Source: Clostridia bacterium
Lineage (GTDB): Bacteria; Bacillota; Clostridia; Oscillospirales; CAG-272
DNA length: 5,003 nt
NCBI GenBank assembly: GCA_017631215.1
Contig: JAGBTR010000293.1
Span: 1-5,003 of the forward strand
Reading direction: 5' to 3'
Part shown: piece after piece, positions 1 to 5,003 of the stretch
Layout: the number at the start of each line of letters is the position of its first letter
Position numbering within the stretch: position 1 is the first letter of the stretch
The notes under the pieces: generated by a model
Databases searched by the model: none
Told to the model about the DNA's origin: nothing
Seen by the model: only the letters and a program-made list of their open reading frames with translations
Position numbers and translations under genes: made by a program

Positions 1-1218
1 ATACTCGAGCGTGATCTCGGCGGCCTCTGCCAGCTCGGTCAGCTCGACGTTGCCGTGGATGGCGTAGAGGTTGTCGCCGATCTTCTCGACGCCCACCGCG
101 GGTGCGGGCTCCTCGCCCTCGGCCACGGGCGCATCGTCGTGATCAAACTCACCGACGAGCTGCTCGACAAGGTCGTACATCGTGACGATACCCGACATAC
201 CGCCGTACTCATCCAGCACGATGGCGAGCGAGTTGTGCGTCGTCTTCATATTGCGGAACAGCACGTCCGCCTTGACGTTCTCGGGAACGAAGTAAGGCTG
301 CTTGACGGCCGTCTCCAGAATGTTTTCCTTGGTTTTATCCGCCAGACGGAAATAATCCTTGGCGTTGAGGATACCAACGATCTTGTCTGCCGATTCCTCG
401 CAGACGGGGTAGAGCGTGTGTCTGTTCTCGTGGATGGTCTCGTCCCAAACACTGACGTCGTCCTCCATCCAGAGAAGGGCAACCTCGGTGCGGTGGGTCG
501 CGATATCGCCCGCGCTCAGATCGTCAAACTCAAATACGTTGCGGATGAGCTCCTTTTCCTCGTGGTCGATGGTGCCGCTCTCGCTACCTGCGTCGACCAT
601 TAGACGAATGTCATCCTCGTCGACCTGCTCCAGCTCCTCGTGGGGATCGATGTTGCGCATACGAAGCACCGCGTTGGTCGAAACCGACAGAAGCCAGACA
701 AAGGGCGTGAACAGCTTGGCAAGAGAGGTGATAAATCCGACTCTCTTGAGTGCCATCTCCTCACCCTTGCGCTGTGCGACCCGCTTGGGAACGAGCTCGC
801 CGAAGACCAGCGTAAAGAAGGAGAGGATGAGCGTGATCACGATGACGAGCACCGTCTCGGGAATGACGACACCCAGTGTCTTGAGCCATGCCTGCAGCGG
901 CTCGGCAAAGCTGTCGGCCGCCAAAGCACTTCCCAAAAATCCCGCCAGCGTGATGGCGATCTGAATGGTGGACAGGAACTTCTCGGGCTTGCACGTCAGC
1001 TTGAGCAGCTTTTTGGCGCGCTTGTCACCCTCGTCGGCCAGTGCCTTGAGGCGGATCTCGTTAACCGAAACGAGCGCCAGCTCGGTGCCTGCAAAGTAGG
1101 CATTAATGGCGATCAGAACGATCTGGAGCGCAATGAGTAATACGTACTTGATGATCTCAAGCTCACCGGAGACGGGAGCCTGTGCGGCGTTCAGCACACA
1201 CAATCGTATGGGGTCCAA
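1..1218 (-). CDS. CNNM/CorC-HlyC family membrane transporter (hemolysin-family protein), 3' end beyond window
   Basis: Read on the minus strand, this gives 406 codons, open through the left edge. An N-terminal DUF21/CNNM membrane domain spans about residues 22-200. It has hydrophobic segments near 24-50, 82-105, 118-140 and 160-182, and contains the family motifs NAYFAGTELALVSVN (39-53) and FGELVPKR (139-146). Two CBS domains follow (about 235-295 and 300-355), the second ending in LDEYGGMSGIVTMYDL (335-350). A CorC_HlyC domain starts near 375 and is cut. Family proteins are usually about 430-450 residues, so roughly 30-40 are missing. Characterised relatives include CorC, the Staphylococcus MpfA Mg2+ efflux factor and E. 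coli PaeA (polyamine export), so ion or Mg2+ efflux across the cytoplasmic membrane is likely but the substrate is not proven. I chose TTG at 1216-1218 because AAAGAGG lies 9 nt upstream and no ATG or GTG in frame lies near the domain start. It is transcribed alone from a divergent promoter through a long structured leader. Confidence 0.93.
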   Translation of the reverse strand, partial: MDPIRLCVLNAAQAPVSGELEIIKYVLLIALQIVLIAINAYFAGTELALVSVNEIRLKALADEGDKRAKKLLKLTCKPEKFLSTIQIAITLAGFLGSALAADSFAEPLQAWLKTLGVVIPETVLVIVITLILSFFTLVFGELVPKRVAQRKGEEMALKRVGFITSLAKLFTPFVWLLSVSTNAVLRMRNIDPHEELEQVDEDDIRLMVDAGSESGTIDHEEKELIRNVFEFDDLSAGDIATHRTEVALLWMEDDVSVWDETIHENRHTLYPVCEESADKIVGILNAKDYFRLADKTKENILETAVKQPYFVPENVKADVLFRNMKTTHNSLAIVLDEYGGMSGIVTMYDLVEQLVGEFDHDDAPVAEGEEPAPAVGVEKIGDNLYAIHGNVELTELAEAAEITLEY

Positions 1219-1227
1219 AGTAAAGTA

Positions 1228-1253
1228 CCTCTTTCTTTTGTATTTGAAAGGAA
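1228..1253 (-). promoter_or_regulatory. Ribosome binding site of the CNNM/CorC gene with a possible sequestering hairpin
   Basis: The Shine-Dalgarno GAAAGAGG (1235-1228) lies 9 nt before the TTG start at 1218-1216 and decides that start. Just upstream, TTCCTTTC (1253-1246) can pair with it: CTTTC with GAAAG, then a bulged A1230, then C-G and a terminal U-G, around a 10-nt A-rich loop. The same TTCCTTTC is the 3' arm of the long-range helix P0, so the two pairings exclude each other. The hairpin is AU-rich and marginal in stability, so this is a plausible rather than an established switch. Confidence 0.4.
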
Positions 1254-1416
1254 GTGTGACTTTTCCGAAAATGAGTATAAGGCATAGACCTGCACGCCAT
1301 TCTGCGAGCAAGCCTATACCTTATTCGTCAATATATGTAAGCACCGTGGTGCAACAATTATCTCGGTCAGGGTCACTATCGTCCGATTTCATGATGGAAC
1401 GGTATAATTCCTTTCA
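1245..1416 (-). promoter_or_regulatory. Candidate structured cis-regulatory leader RNA of the CNNM/CorC gene
   Basis: The leader carries nested complementary segments, here read on the minus strand. P0: TGAAAGGAA (1416-1408) with TTCCTTTCA (1253-1245), 9 perfect pairs closing the whole element. P1: GTGAC (1376-1372) with GTCAC (1260-1256). P2: CCGAGA (1366-1361) with TTTCGG (1270-1265), including one G-U pair. P3: a small hairpin, GCAC (1352-1349) with GTGC (1344-1341). P4: a long hairpin at 1319-1275, whose lower stem GTATAGGC pairs with GCC-T-TATAC and whose upper stem TGC-T-CGC pairs with GCG-T-GCA around loop AGAATG. The 5' arm of P0 begins about 10 nt from the predicted transcript start. 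I see neither the M-box (Mg2+) nor the yybP-ykoY (Mn2+) signature, so the class is unassigned. The pairings were found by eye, without energy calculation or covariation. Confidence 0.45.
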
Positions 1417-1432
1417 TAAATAAATTACTAAT

Positions 1433-1461
1433 ATTATACGCGAGTCGGGGGCGAATGTCAA
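1433..1461 (-). promoter_or_regulatory. Consensus SigA promoter for the CNNM/CorC gene
   Basis: On the minus strand a perfect -35 TTGACA (1456-1461) is separated by exactly 17 bp from a perfect -10 TATAAT (1433-1438). Transcription should begin near 1426, giving a leader of about 208 nt before the TTG start. A perfect consensus promoter is unusual for a housekeeping transporter and suggests that control acts after initiation, in the leader. Confidence 0.85.
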
Positions 1462-1480
1462 TGGATTGGCTTCTTAATTA

Positions 1481-1512
1481 ACATTTTGTTCATATTTTGA
1501 TGACAAAAATGT
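1481..1512. repeat. Imperfect inverted repeat between divergent promoters
   Basis: ACATTTTGT (1481-1489) is mirrored by ACAAAAATGT (1503-1512), which has one extra A, around a 13-bp spacer. It lies upstream of both -35 elements, about 20 bp from the leftward one and 50 bp from the rightward one. It could be a regulator binding site. AT-rich intergenic DNA also produces such repeats by chance. Confidence 0.25.
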
Positions 1513-1562
1513 GTTTTGACGGTGAATTTTGCGCTACAAATGCAAAATAAAGCAAAAAAGAC

Positions 1563-1591
1563 TTGAAAGTCGGCGCAAAGAATGGTATACT
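1563..1591 (+). promoter_or_regulatory. SigA-type promoter for the GxGYxYP lipoprotein gene
   Basis: A -35 TTGAAA (1563-1568) and a -10 TATACT (1586-1591) are separated by 17 bp. Transcription should start near 1598, giving a short leader of about 33 nt. The leader contains AAGGGG at 1615-1620, 10 nt before the ATG at 1631. Confidence 0.72.
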
Positions 1592-1630
1592 AATTCATAT
1601 ACAATGAGCGAAGAAAGGGGATGAAGCTCG

Positions 1631-3721
1631 ATGAGGCGTTCGCGACACATGCGCTTGCGTGGCGTGGGACTTGTGCTGTTGGCACTGTGCCTTGTGCTGC
1701 CGCTTTTGAGCTGTACCGACTCGATCAATCCTACTCTTGGACAAATGAAGCTTTTGAGCACCTCGGGTGTGAGTATCTATCGCATTGTTTGCTCGCAGGA
1801 CGGTGCGGCGGACACCATCGTGAACGCGGCCGGTCAGACGCAGGCGGCGATGGAGCAAATCCTCGGTGTCGATGTCTCCTTGGTGGACGATATGGACAAG
1901 GCCGAGGCGCCCGATATGGTGCTGCCGTATGAGATCCTGATCGGTCGCACCGCGCGCAGGGAATCGCAGGAGGTGCTGGCCACGCTGGGACAGGACGAAT
2001 GGGTCGTCCGCGCTGTGGGACATAAGATCGTCATCCTTGGCGAGACGAACCGCGCAACGCTTGCGGCGGTGGAGCATTTTCTGACGGAGATGCTGGGCTA
2101 TACGGGTGAGGACACGCCGATGAACCGCGAGCTGTCGATCAATCCCAAATACGACTACGCCTCGTGCTATGAGGCGGCACTTCTCCCTAACGGAAACGAG
2201 GACGGTGCGCTGCCGGGTGCTCCTTACGGTGCCTCGGTGCTGTATCTGACCCCGATGCCCGAAAACGATTACGATGCATTGTCGCTGTCAACGCTGCAGG
2301 GACTGGCCGCGGCCTATCTTGGCGAGCATATTCTGCTCCGTGACGGCACCTATGAGCACTATCTGCCGTATCTGATTGCCGAGGGCACGGTGATCGAGGA
2401 AGCAGACGACGCGGGGGAGGCGTGGACGCTGGGCTCGCTGCTCTACCGCTACCGCGATGATCTGGACGGTTATCTTTTGTGTAATCCTTCACCCTCGAGT
2501 GAGTCGGCCTACGTCGCCATCAGCCTGGCACACCACCTCAATGCGGTGGTGATGACGCCCGACAACGAGCAGCTGGCGATCGATGCCGGACTTACCTGCG
2601 TGCTTGATGTGACCGATAAGGACGATTCGTGGTTGCGTGCCAGCCAGTATTTCCCGCTTCTCGATAAGGCCCTGGCTGTCGAGCAATCGGCAACCGATGC
2701 ACCGGCGCTTGTCGATTATGCCGTAATGACGGGGTGCTATTGCTACTATTACGACGGCAGCGACGAGTATCTGCATACCCAAAAGTTCAAGTTTTTGACC
2801 GAAGGGGCGCACGTGCTGCTTGGCGACGGCGCAACCGGAACAGCGCGCGTGCAGTCGCTGTCCAACATCAATCTGTCTCCGTTGGATGCGGCGGGACTTT
2901 GTAACCTCTCGACGCTGAGCGGTTGCTTGTTCACCGCGCCCTCGCTGGGGCAGATGGATTACGTGGCCGACGATGTCAGCGACGTTCATACCGTGTGTCT
3001 GGTGATGTCGGACGGTGAGGATCTGCGGTGGCTGATGAGCGATTTCACCACGGATGACCGCTGGTACGGCTCGCACCTTCGCGGCGATTTTGCACTCAAC
3101 TGGGGTGTGCCGCACACCGTCTACGACGTGGCACCTCCGCTGATCAGTTATCTCGGTCATTCCGCGACCGCAAACGATGATTTTGTGCTTCAGCTTCCTG
3201 CGCTGGGCTACACCTACGCCGCAGAGTGGCTGGATATGACGCGCGAGACGCTTGCCAAGCAATTCTCGGACGCAATGCAGCATATGCTGCTTCGCTATGC
3301 GCAGATTCCTCTCAACGGCGGCTACGACGCACCGATGGTCGATGCCCTTACGCATCAGAGCCACGTGCAGGGCGTGCTGAATATGGGCTCGCCGATGTCC
3401 TTCGGCTCGGGCAATTACGTTGCTTGGGTCAATCAAAAGCCGGTGGTGTCGATGAGATACCGTATGACGACGAGCGCCGCGGACGGCACGGTGGAGGCCA
3501 TTGCAGAGGCACTCAACGCGTCCTCCACGGAAATCAACCACGAGGATGCGTATTCGGTCGTTGTGATCGATGCCAAAACAGGATTCGACGGTGAGGGCGT
3601 TTTGGTGGACAACGGTGATACCATGGCGGCGGTGGCCGCGCTGGTGGCACAGCTCGATGAGCACGTCGAGGTGGTCAGTGTCTCCGAGTTTATGGCCAGA
3701 ATCAACACATATCTTCGCTGA
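1631..3721 (+). CDS. GxGYxYP-family putative glycoside hydrolase lipoprotein
   Basis: A 696-residue exported lipoprotein. The N-terminus is Arg-rich (residues 2-10), followed by a hydrophobic stretch 11-26 and lipobox LLSC with Cys28 as the predicted lipid-modified residue, so it should be anchored outside the membrane. Residues about 48-157 resemble the N-terminal domain found ahead of alpha-glucuronidase-like hydrolases, with EILIGRTARRES (101-112) and GHKIVILGETN (130-140). From about 190 on, the pattern fits GxGYxYP proteins: LQGLA (222-226), a LLGDG...NLSTLSG block (about 396-432), VMSDGEDLRW (458-467), W478, RGDFALNWGVP (484-494), NDDF (515-518) and LGYTY (525-529) in place of the name-giving motif. 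The family is predicted to act on carbohydrate, but I know of no established reaction, so the substrate is unknown. The name-giving motif is changed here: the first Gly is Ala524 and the final Pro is Ala530. It has its own promoter and terminator. ATG 1631 is preferred because AAGGGG lies 10 nt upstream; Met7 is an alternative start. Confidence 0.8.
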   Translation: MRRSRHMRLRGVGLVLLALCLVLPLLSCTDSINPTLGQMKLLSTSGVSIYRIVCSQDGAADTIVNAAGQTQAAMEQILGVDVSLVDDMDKAEAPDMVLPYEILIGRTARRESQEVLATLGQDEWVVRAVGHKIVILGETNRATLAAVEHFLTEMLGYTGEDTPMNRELSINPKYDYASCYEAALLPNGNEDGALPGAPYGASVLYLTPMPENDYDALSLSTLQGLAAAYLGEHILLRDGTYEHYLPYLIAEGTVIEEADDAGEAWTLGSLLYRYRDDLDGYLLCNPSPSSESAYVAISLAHHLNAVVMTPDNEQLAIDAGLTCVLDVTDKDDSWLRASQYFPLLDKALAVEQSATDAPALVDYAVMTGCYCYYYDGSDEYLHTQKFKFLTEGAHVLLGDGATGTARVQSLSNINLSPLDAAGLCNLSTLSGCLFTAPSLGQMDYVADDVSDVHTVCLVMSDGEDLRWLMSDFTTDDRWYGSHLRGDFALNWGVPHTVYDVAPPLISYLGHSATANDDFVLQLPALGYTYAAEWLDMTRETLAKQFSDAMQHMLLRYAQIPLNGGYDAPMVDALTHQSHVQGVLNMGSPMSFGSGNYVAWVNQKPVVSMRYRMTTSAADGTVEAIAEALNASSTEINHEDAYSVVVIDAKTGFDGEGVLVDNGDTMAAVAALVAQLDEHVEVVSVSEFMARINTYLR

Positions 3722-3729
3722 TCATAAGG

Positions 3730-3764
3730 ACTCCGATGGGGCGTTTGCTCCGTCGGAGTTTTTT
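3730..3764 (+). terminator. Intrinsic terminator of the lipoprotein gene
   Basis: A 13-bp stem (3730-3742 with 3747-3759, two G-U pairs) closes on a GTTT tetraloop and runs straight into six T residues (3759-3764). It begins 8 bp after the stop codon. There is no matching A-run on the left side, so it should act on rightward transcription only. Confidence 0.93.
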
Positions 3765-3817
3765 GCCGACGCGGGTCGGTGATTTGTGTAAAAATTTTGA
3801 ACTTTGCGCTAAAGCCC

Positions 3818-3846
3818 TTGAATTTTCGTTGATAATCGTTTATAAT
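3818..3846 (+). promoter_or_regulatory. SigA-type promoter for the radical SAM/DUF1385 operon
   Basis: A -35 TTGAAT (3818-3823) and a perfect -10 TATAAT (3841-3846) are spaced by 17 bp, in AT-rich DNA just after the terminator. Transcription should begin near 3853, about 30 nt before the GTG start at 3883. This placement rules out the longer reading frame that opens upstream. Confidence 0.78.
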
Positions 3847-3868
3847 AAAGGTGTGTTTTTTTATGGGG

Positions 3869-3885
3869 AAGGGGGCGAGCGCGTG
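3869..3885 (+). promoter_or_regulatory. Ribosome binding site selecting the GTG start
   Basis: AAGGGGG (3869-3875) lies 7 nt before GTG at 3883-3885. The in-frame ATG at 3736 lies inside the terminator hairpin and upstream of the promoter, and ATG 3863 is in another frame, so GTG 3883 is the best start. Confidence 0.8.
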
Positions 3886-4869
3886 GCACATCATCGACCG
3901 ACACAACGCGAGCGCAATCCGTATCCCTATTCGGACACCAACAAGCGTTATTTCACTTATGATTATTATCTCCGTCGAACCTTTGGCGGCAAGTGCGCCA
4001 AGATCCCGCTTGATATCGGCTTGAGCTGTCCCAACATCGACGGACGGTGCGGTACGGGCGGCTGTATCTATTGCTCGGGACGCGGAAGCGGTGACTTTGC
4101 CGCATCCCCCTTGCTTTCGGTGCGTGAGCAGTACGACCTCGTGCGCGCACAGCTTTCCGCCAAGTGGAGCGTTGAGCGCTGCATCGCGTATTTTCAAGCG
4201 CACACCAATACCTACGCGCCACTCTCCTTTTTGCGTGAGCGCTTTGAAGAGGCACTGGCGCTGGACGGCGTGGTGGGCTTGAACGTCGCCACGCGTGCGG
4301 ATTGCCTTGAGGAGGACGTCCTTGCTTATCTGGGCGAGCTGGCCGAGCGCACGGTGCTGACTGTCGAGCTGGGGCTTCAAACGGCTCACGACGAGACGGC
4401 GAAGAGGATCAACCGCGGACACACCTGGGCGCAGTTTTGCGCGGGCTTCGAGGCTCTTCGGCGGCAGAGCGACCGCATTGGCATCTGCGTGCATCTCATT
4501 TTCGGCCTGCCGGGGGAAACGGACGCGATGATGCTCGAGACGGTGCGCCGTGTGGCGGAGCTACGTCCCGATCAGTTCAAGATTCACTTGCTCCACGTCC
4601 TTCGCGGGACGCGCCTTGGCGAGATGTATGAGGCAGGGGAGTATGCGCCGCCGGAGCGTGAGCGATATATCGGGCTCGTCGTAAGTGCACTGACCATGCT
4701 GCCGCCCGACACGGTGGTCGCGCGGTTGACGGGCGACGGCGCGGCGGACGATCTGCTTGCCCCTGCCTGGAGTCGACGCAAAAAGTCGGTTCTCAATGAT
4801 ATCGACAAAATGCTGGTCGAGCGCGATCTGTATCAGGGATGCGCGCTTGGCGGTGAAGAAAGGATATAA
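3883..4869 (+). CDS. TIGR01212/YtqA-YhcC family radical SAM protein
   Basis: A 328-residue cytoplasmic protein of a length normal for this family. The cluster-binding motif is C-x11-C-x2-C at Cys49, Cys61 and Cys64, within LSCPNIDGRCGTGGCIYC (47-64). This spacing is typical of the TIGR01212 (YhcC/YtqA) subgroup rather than the common CX3CX2C. The upstream RYFTYDYYLRRTFGGK (22-37), VELGLQT (161-167) and LIFGLPGET (205-213) also fit the subgroup. It should bind a [4Fe-4S] cluster and cleave S-adenosylmethionine. As I recall, B. subtilis YtqA (MnmL) takes part in making the mnm5 group on wobble uridine of tRNA, with YtqB (MnmM) methylating next. Applying that role here is inference, and no ytqB-like gene is adjacent in view. 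Cys38 and Cys56 are extra cysteines of unknown meaning. The next gene starts 3 bp after the stop, so the two are co-transcribed. Confidence 0.9.
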   Translation: MAHHRPTQRERNPYPYSDTNKRYFTYDYYLRRTFGGKCAKIPLDIGLSCPNIDGRCGTGGCIYCSGRGSGDFAASPLLSVREQYDLVRAQLSAKWSVERCIAYFQAHTNTYAPLSFLRERFEEALALDGVVGLNVATRADCLEEDVLAYLGELAERTVLTVELGLQTAHDETAKRINRGHTWAQFCAGFEALRRQSDRIGICVHLIFGLPGETDAMMLETVRRVAELRPDQFKIHLLHVLRGTRLGEMYEAGEYAPPERERYIGLVVSALTMLPPDTVVARLTGDGAADDLLAPAWSRRKKSVLNDIDKMLVERDLYQGCALGGEERI

Positions 4870-4872
4870 GAT

Positions 4873-5003
4873 ATGAGTAAAGAGCAATGCAACGAGCTGA
4901 CCGCGTGCCGACGCAAGACGTCCATTGGCGGTCAGGCCTTGATCGAGGGCATTATGATGCGCGGTCCCAAGACGACGGCGATGGCCGTTCGCAATCCCGA
5001 GGG
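4873..5003 (+). CDS. DUF1385/YqhQ-family membrane protein, N-terminal fragment
   Basis: Only the first 43 complete codons are in view; the frame is open at the right edge. The segment [17 protein letters not shown] (17-33), followed by TAMAVRNPE, is the highly conserved N-terminal signature of DUF1385 proteins such as B. subtilis YqhQ. These are integral membrane proteins of roughly 300 residues whose function is not established. The start ATG has AAAGGA about 9 nt upstream, inside the end of the radical SAM gene, and the intergenic gap is 3 bp, so translation may be coupled. In many Clostridia this gene precedes prmC and prfA (release-factor methylase and release factor 1), which may lie just to the right. 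That is expectation from related genomes, not something seen here. Confidence 0.88.
   Translation, partial: MSKEQCNELTACRRKTSIGGQALIEGIMMRGPKTTAMAVRNPE

Noticed and set aside
55..1140. Plus-strand open frames opposite the CNNM/CorC gene (55-603, 416-964, 640-1140)
   Set aside because: The minus strand reads through as one protein with CNNM and CBS domains, so these are antisense shadows.
1275..1319. Hairpin P4 as an intrinsic terminator in the leader
   Set aside because: It is not followed by a T-run on the minus strand (the next bases are TCATTTTCGG), so transcription attenuation at this hairpin is not supported.
1376..1417. 13-codon ORF (minus strand) near the 5' end of the transporter leader
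   Set aside because: It starts only about 9 nt after the predicted transcript start with no Shine-Dalgarno, and overlaps the 5' arm of helix P0. It is more likely chance.
1516..1544. Second rightward promoter with -35 TTGACG at 1516-1521
   Set aside because: No acceptable -10 lies at 16-18 bp. The closest candidate (TACAAA) has a spacer of only 13 bp.
1621..1932. 103-codon plus-strand frame starting at ATG 1621
   Set aside because: The AAGGGG site abuts this ATG with no spacing, and the frame shows no signal or domain. The frame from 1631 encodes the lipoprotein.
2489..3664. Long open frame of 391 codons on the minus strand inside the lipoprotein gene
   Set aside because: It is a shadow of the plus-strand gene in GC-rich DNA. 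The product is rich in His, Arg and Cys with no recognisable domain, while the plus strand has a lipobox, family motifs, a promoter and a terminator.
3736..3882. Longer N-terminus for the radical SAM protein starting at ATG 3736
   Set aside because: That start lies inside the terminator stem and upstream of the promoter, and the extra 49 residues do not look like the family. GTG 3883 has a good ribosome binding site.
3433..4494. 353-codon open frame on the minus strand crossing from the lipoprotein into the radical SAM gene
   Set aside because: It runs through the terminator and promoter and opposite two well-supported genes, and its sequence is low in complexity with no family features.

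Overview
The window looks like chromosomal DNA from a fairly GC-rich Gram-positive anaerobe of the class Clostridia, most likely a gut Oscillospiraceae/Ruminococcaceae relative. This is inference. It rests on strong SigA-type promoters with 17-bp spacers, AT-rich intergenic DNA beside GC-rich genes, GTG and TTG starts behind good Shine-Dalgarno sites, a GxGYxYP-family lipoprotein (a family I associate with gut bacteria), and a YtqA-like radical SAM gene next to a YqhQ-like (DUF1385) gene.

Layout. Positions 1-1218 (minus) hold most of a CNNM/CorC-HlyC family membrane transporter. It starts at TTG and runs off the left edge. Positions 1219-1630 are a divergent intergenic region with two outward promoters. 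The leftward promoter is a perfect consensus (TTGACA-17-TATAAT) and yields a leader of about 208 nt. That leader contains several nested complementary segments and two mutually exclusive pairings, one of which covers the ribosome binding site of the transporter. It looks like a cis-acting RNA switch that I cannot assign to a known class. An imperfect inverted repeat lies between the two promoters.

Positions 1631-3721 (plus) encode a 696-residue secreted lipoprotein of the GxGYxYP putative glycoside hydrolase family. It has its own promoter and a strong intrinsic terminator (3730-3764), so it appears to be a single-gene transcription unit. A new promoter at 3818-3846 then drives a TIGR01212/YtqA-type radical SAM protein (3883-4869). 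After a 3-bp gap comes the start of a DUF1385/YqhQ-type membrane protein (4873 to the right edge). These two form an operon continuing to the right.

The most interesting element is the leader of the transporter gene. No CRISPR array, tRNA, rRNA, insertion sequence or phage gene is visible.
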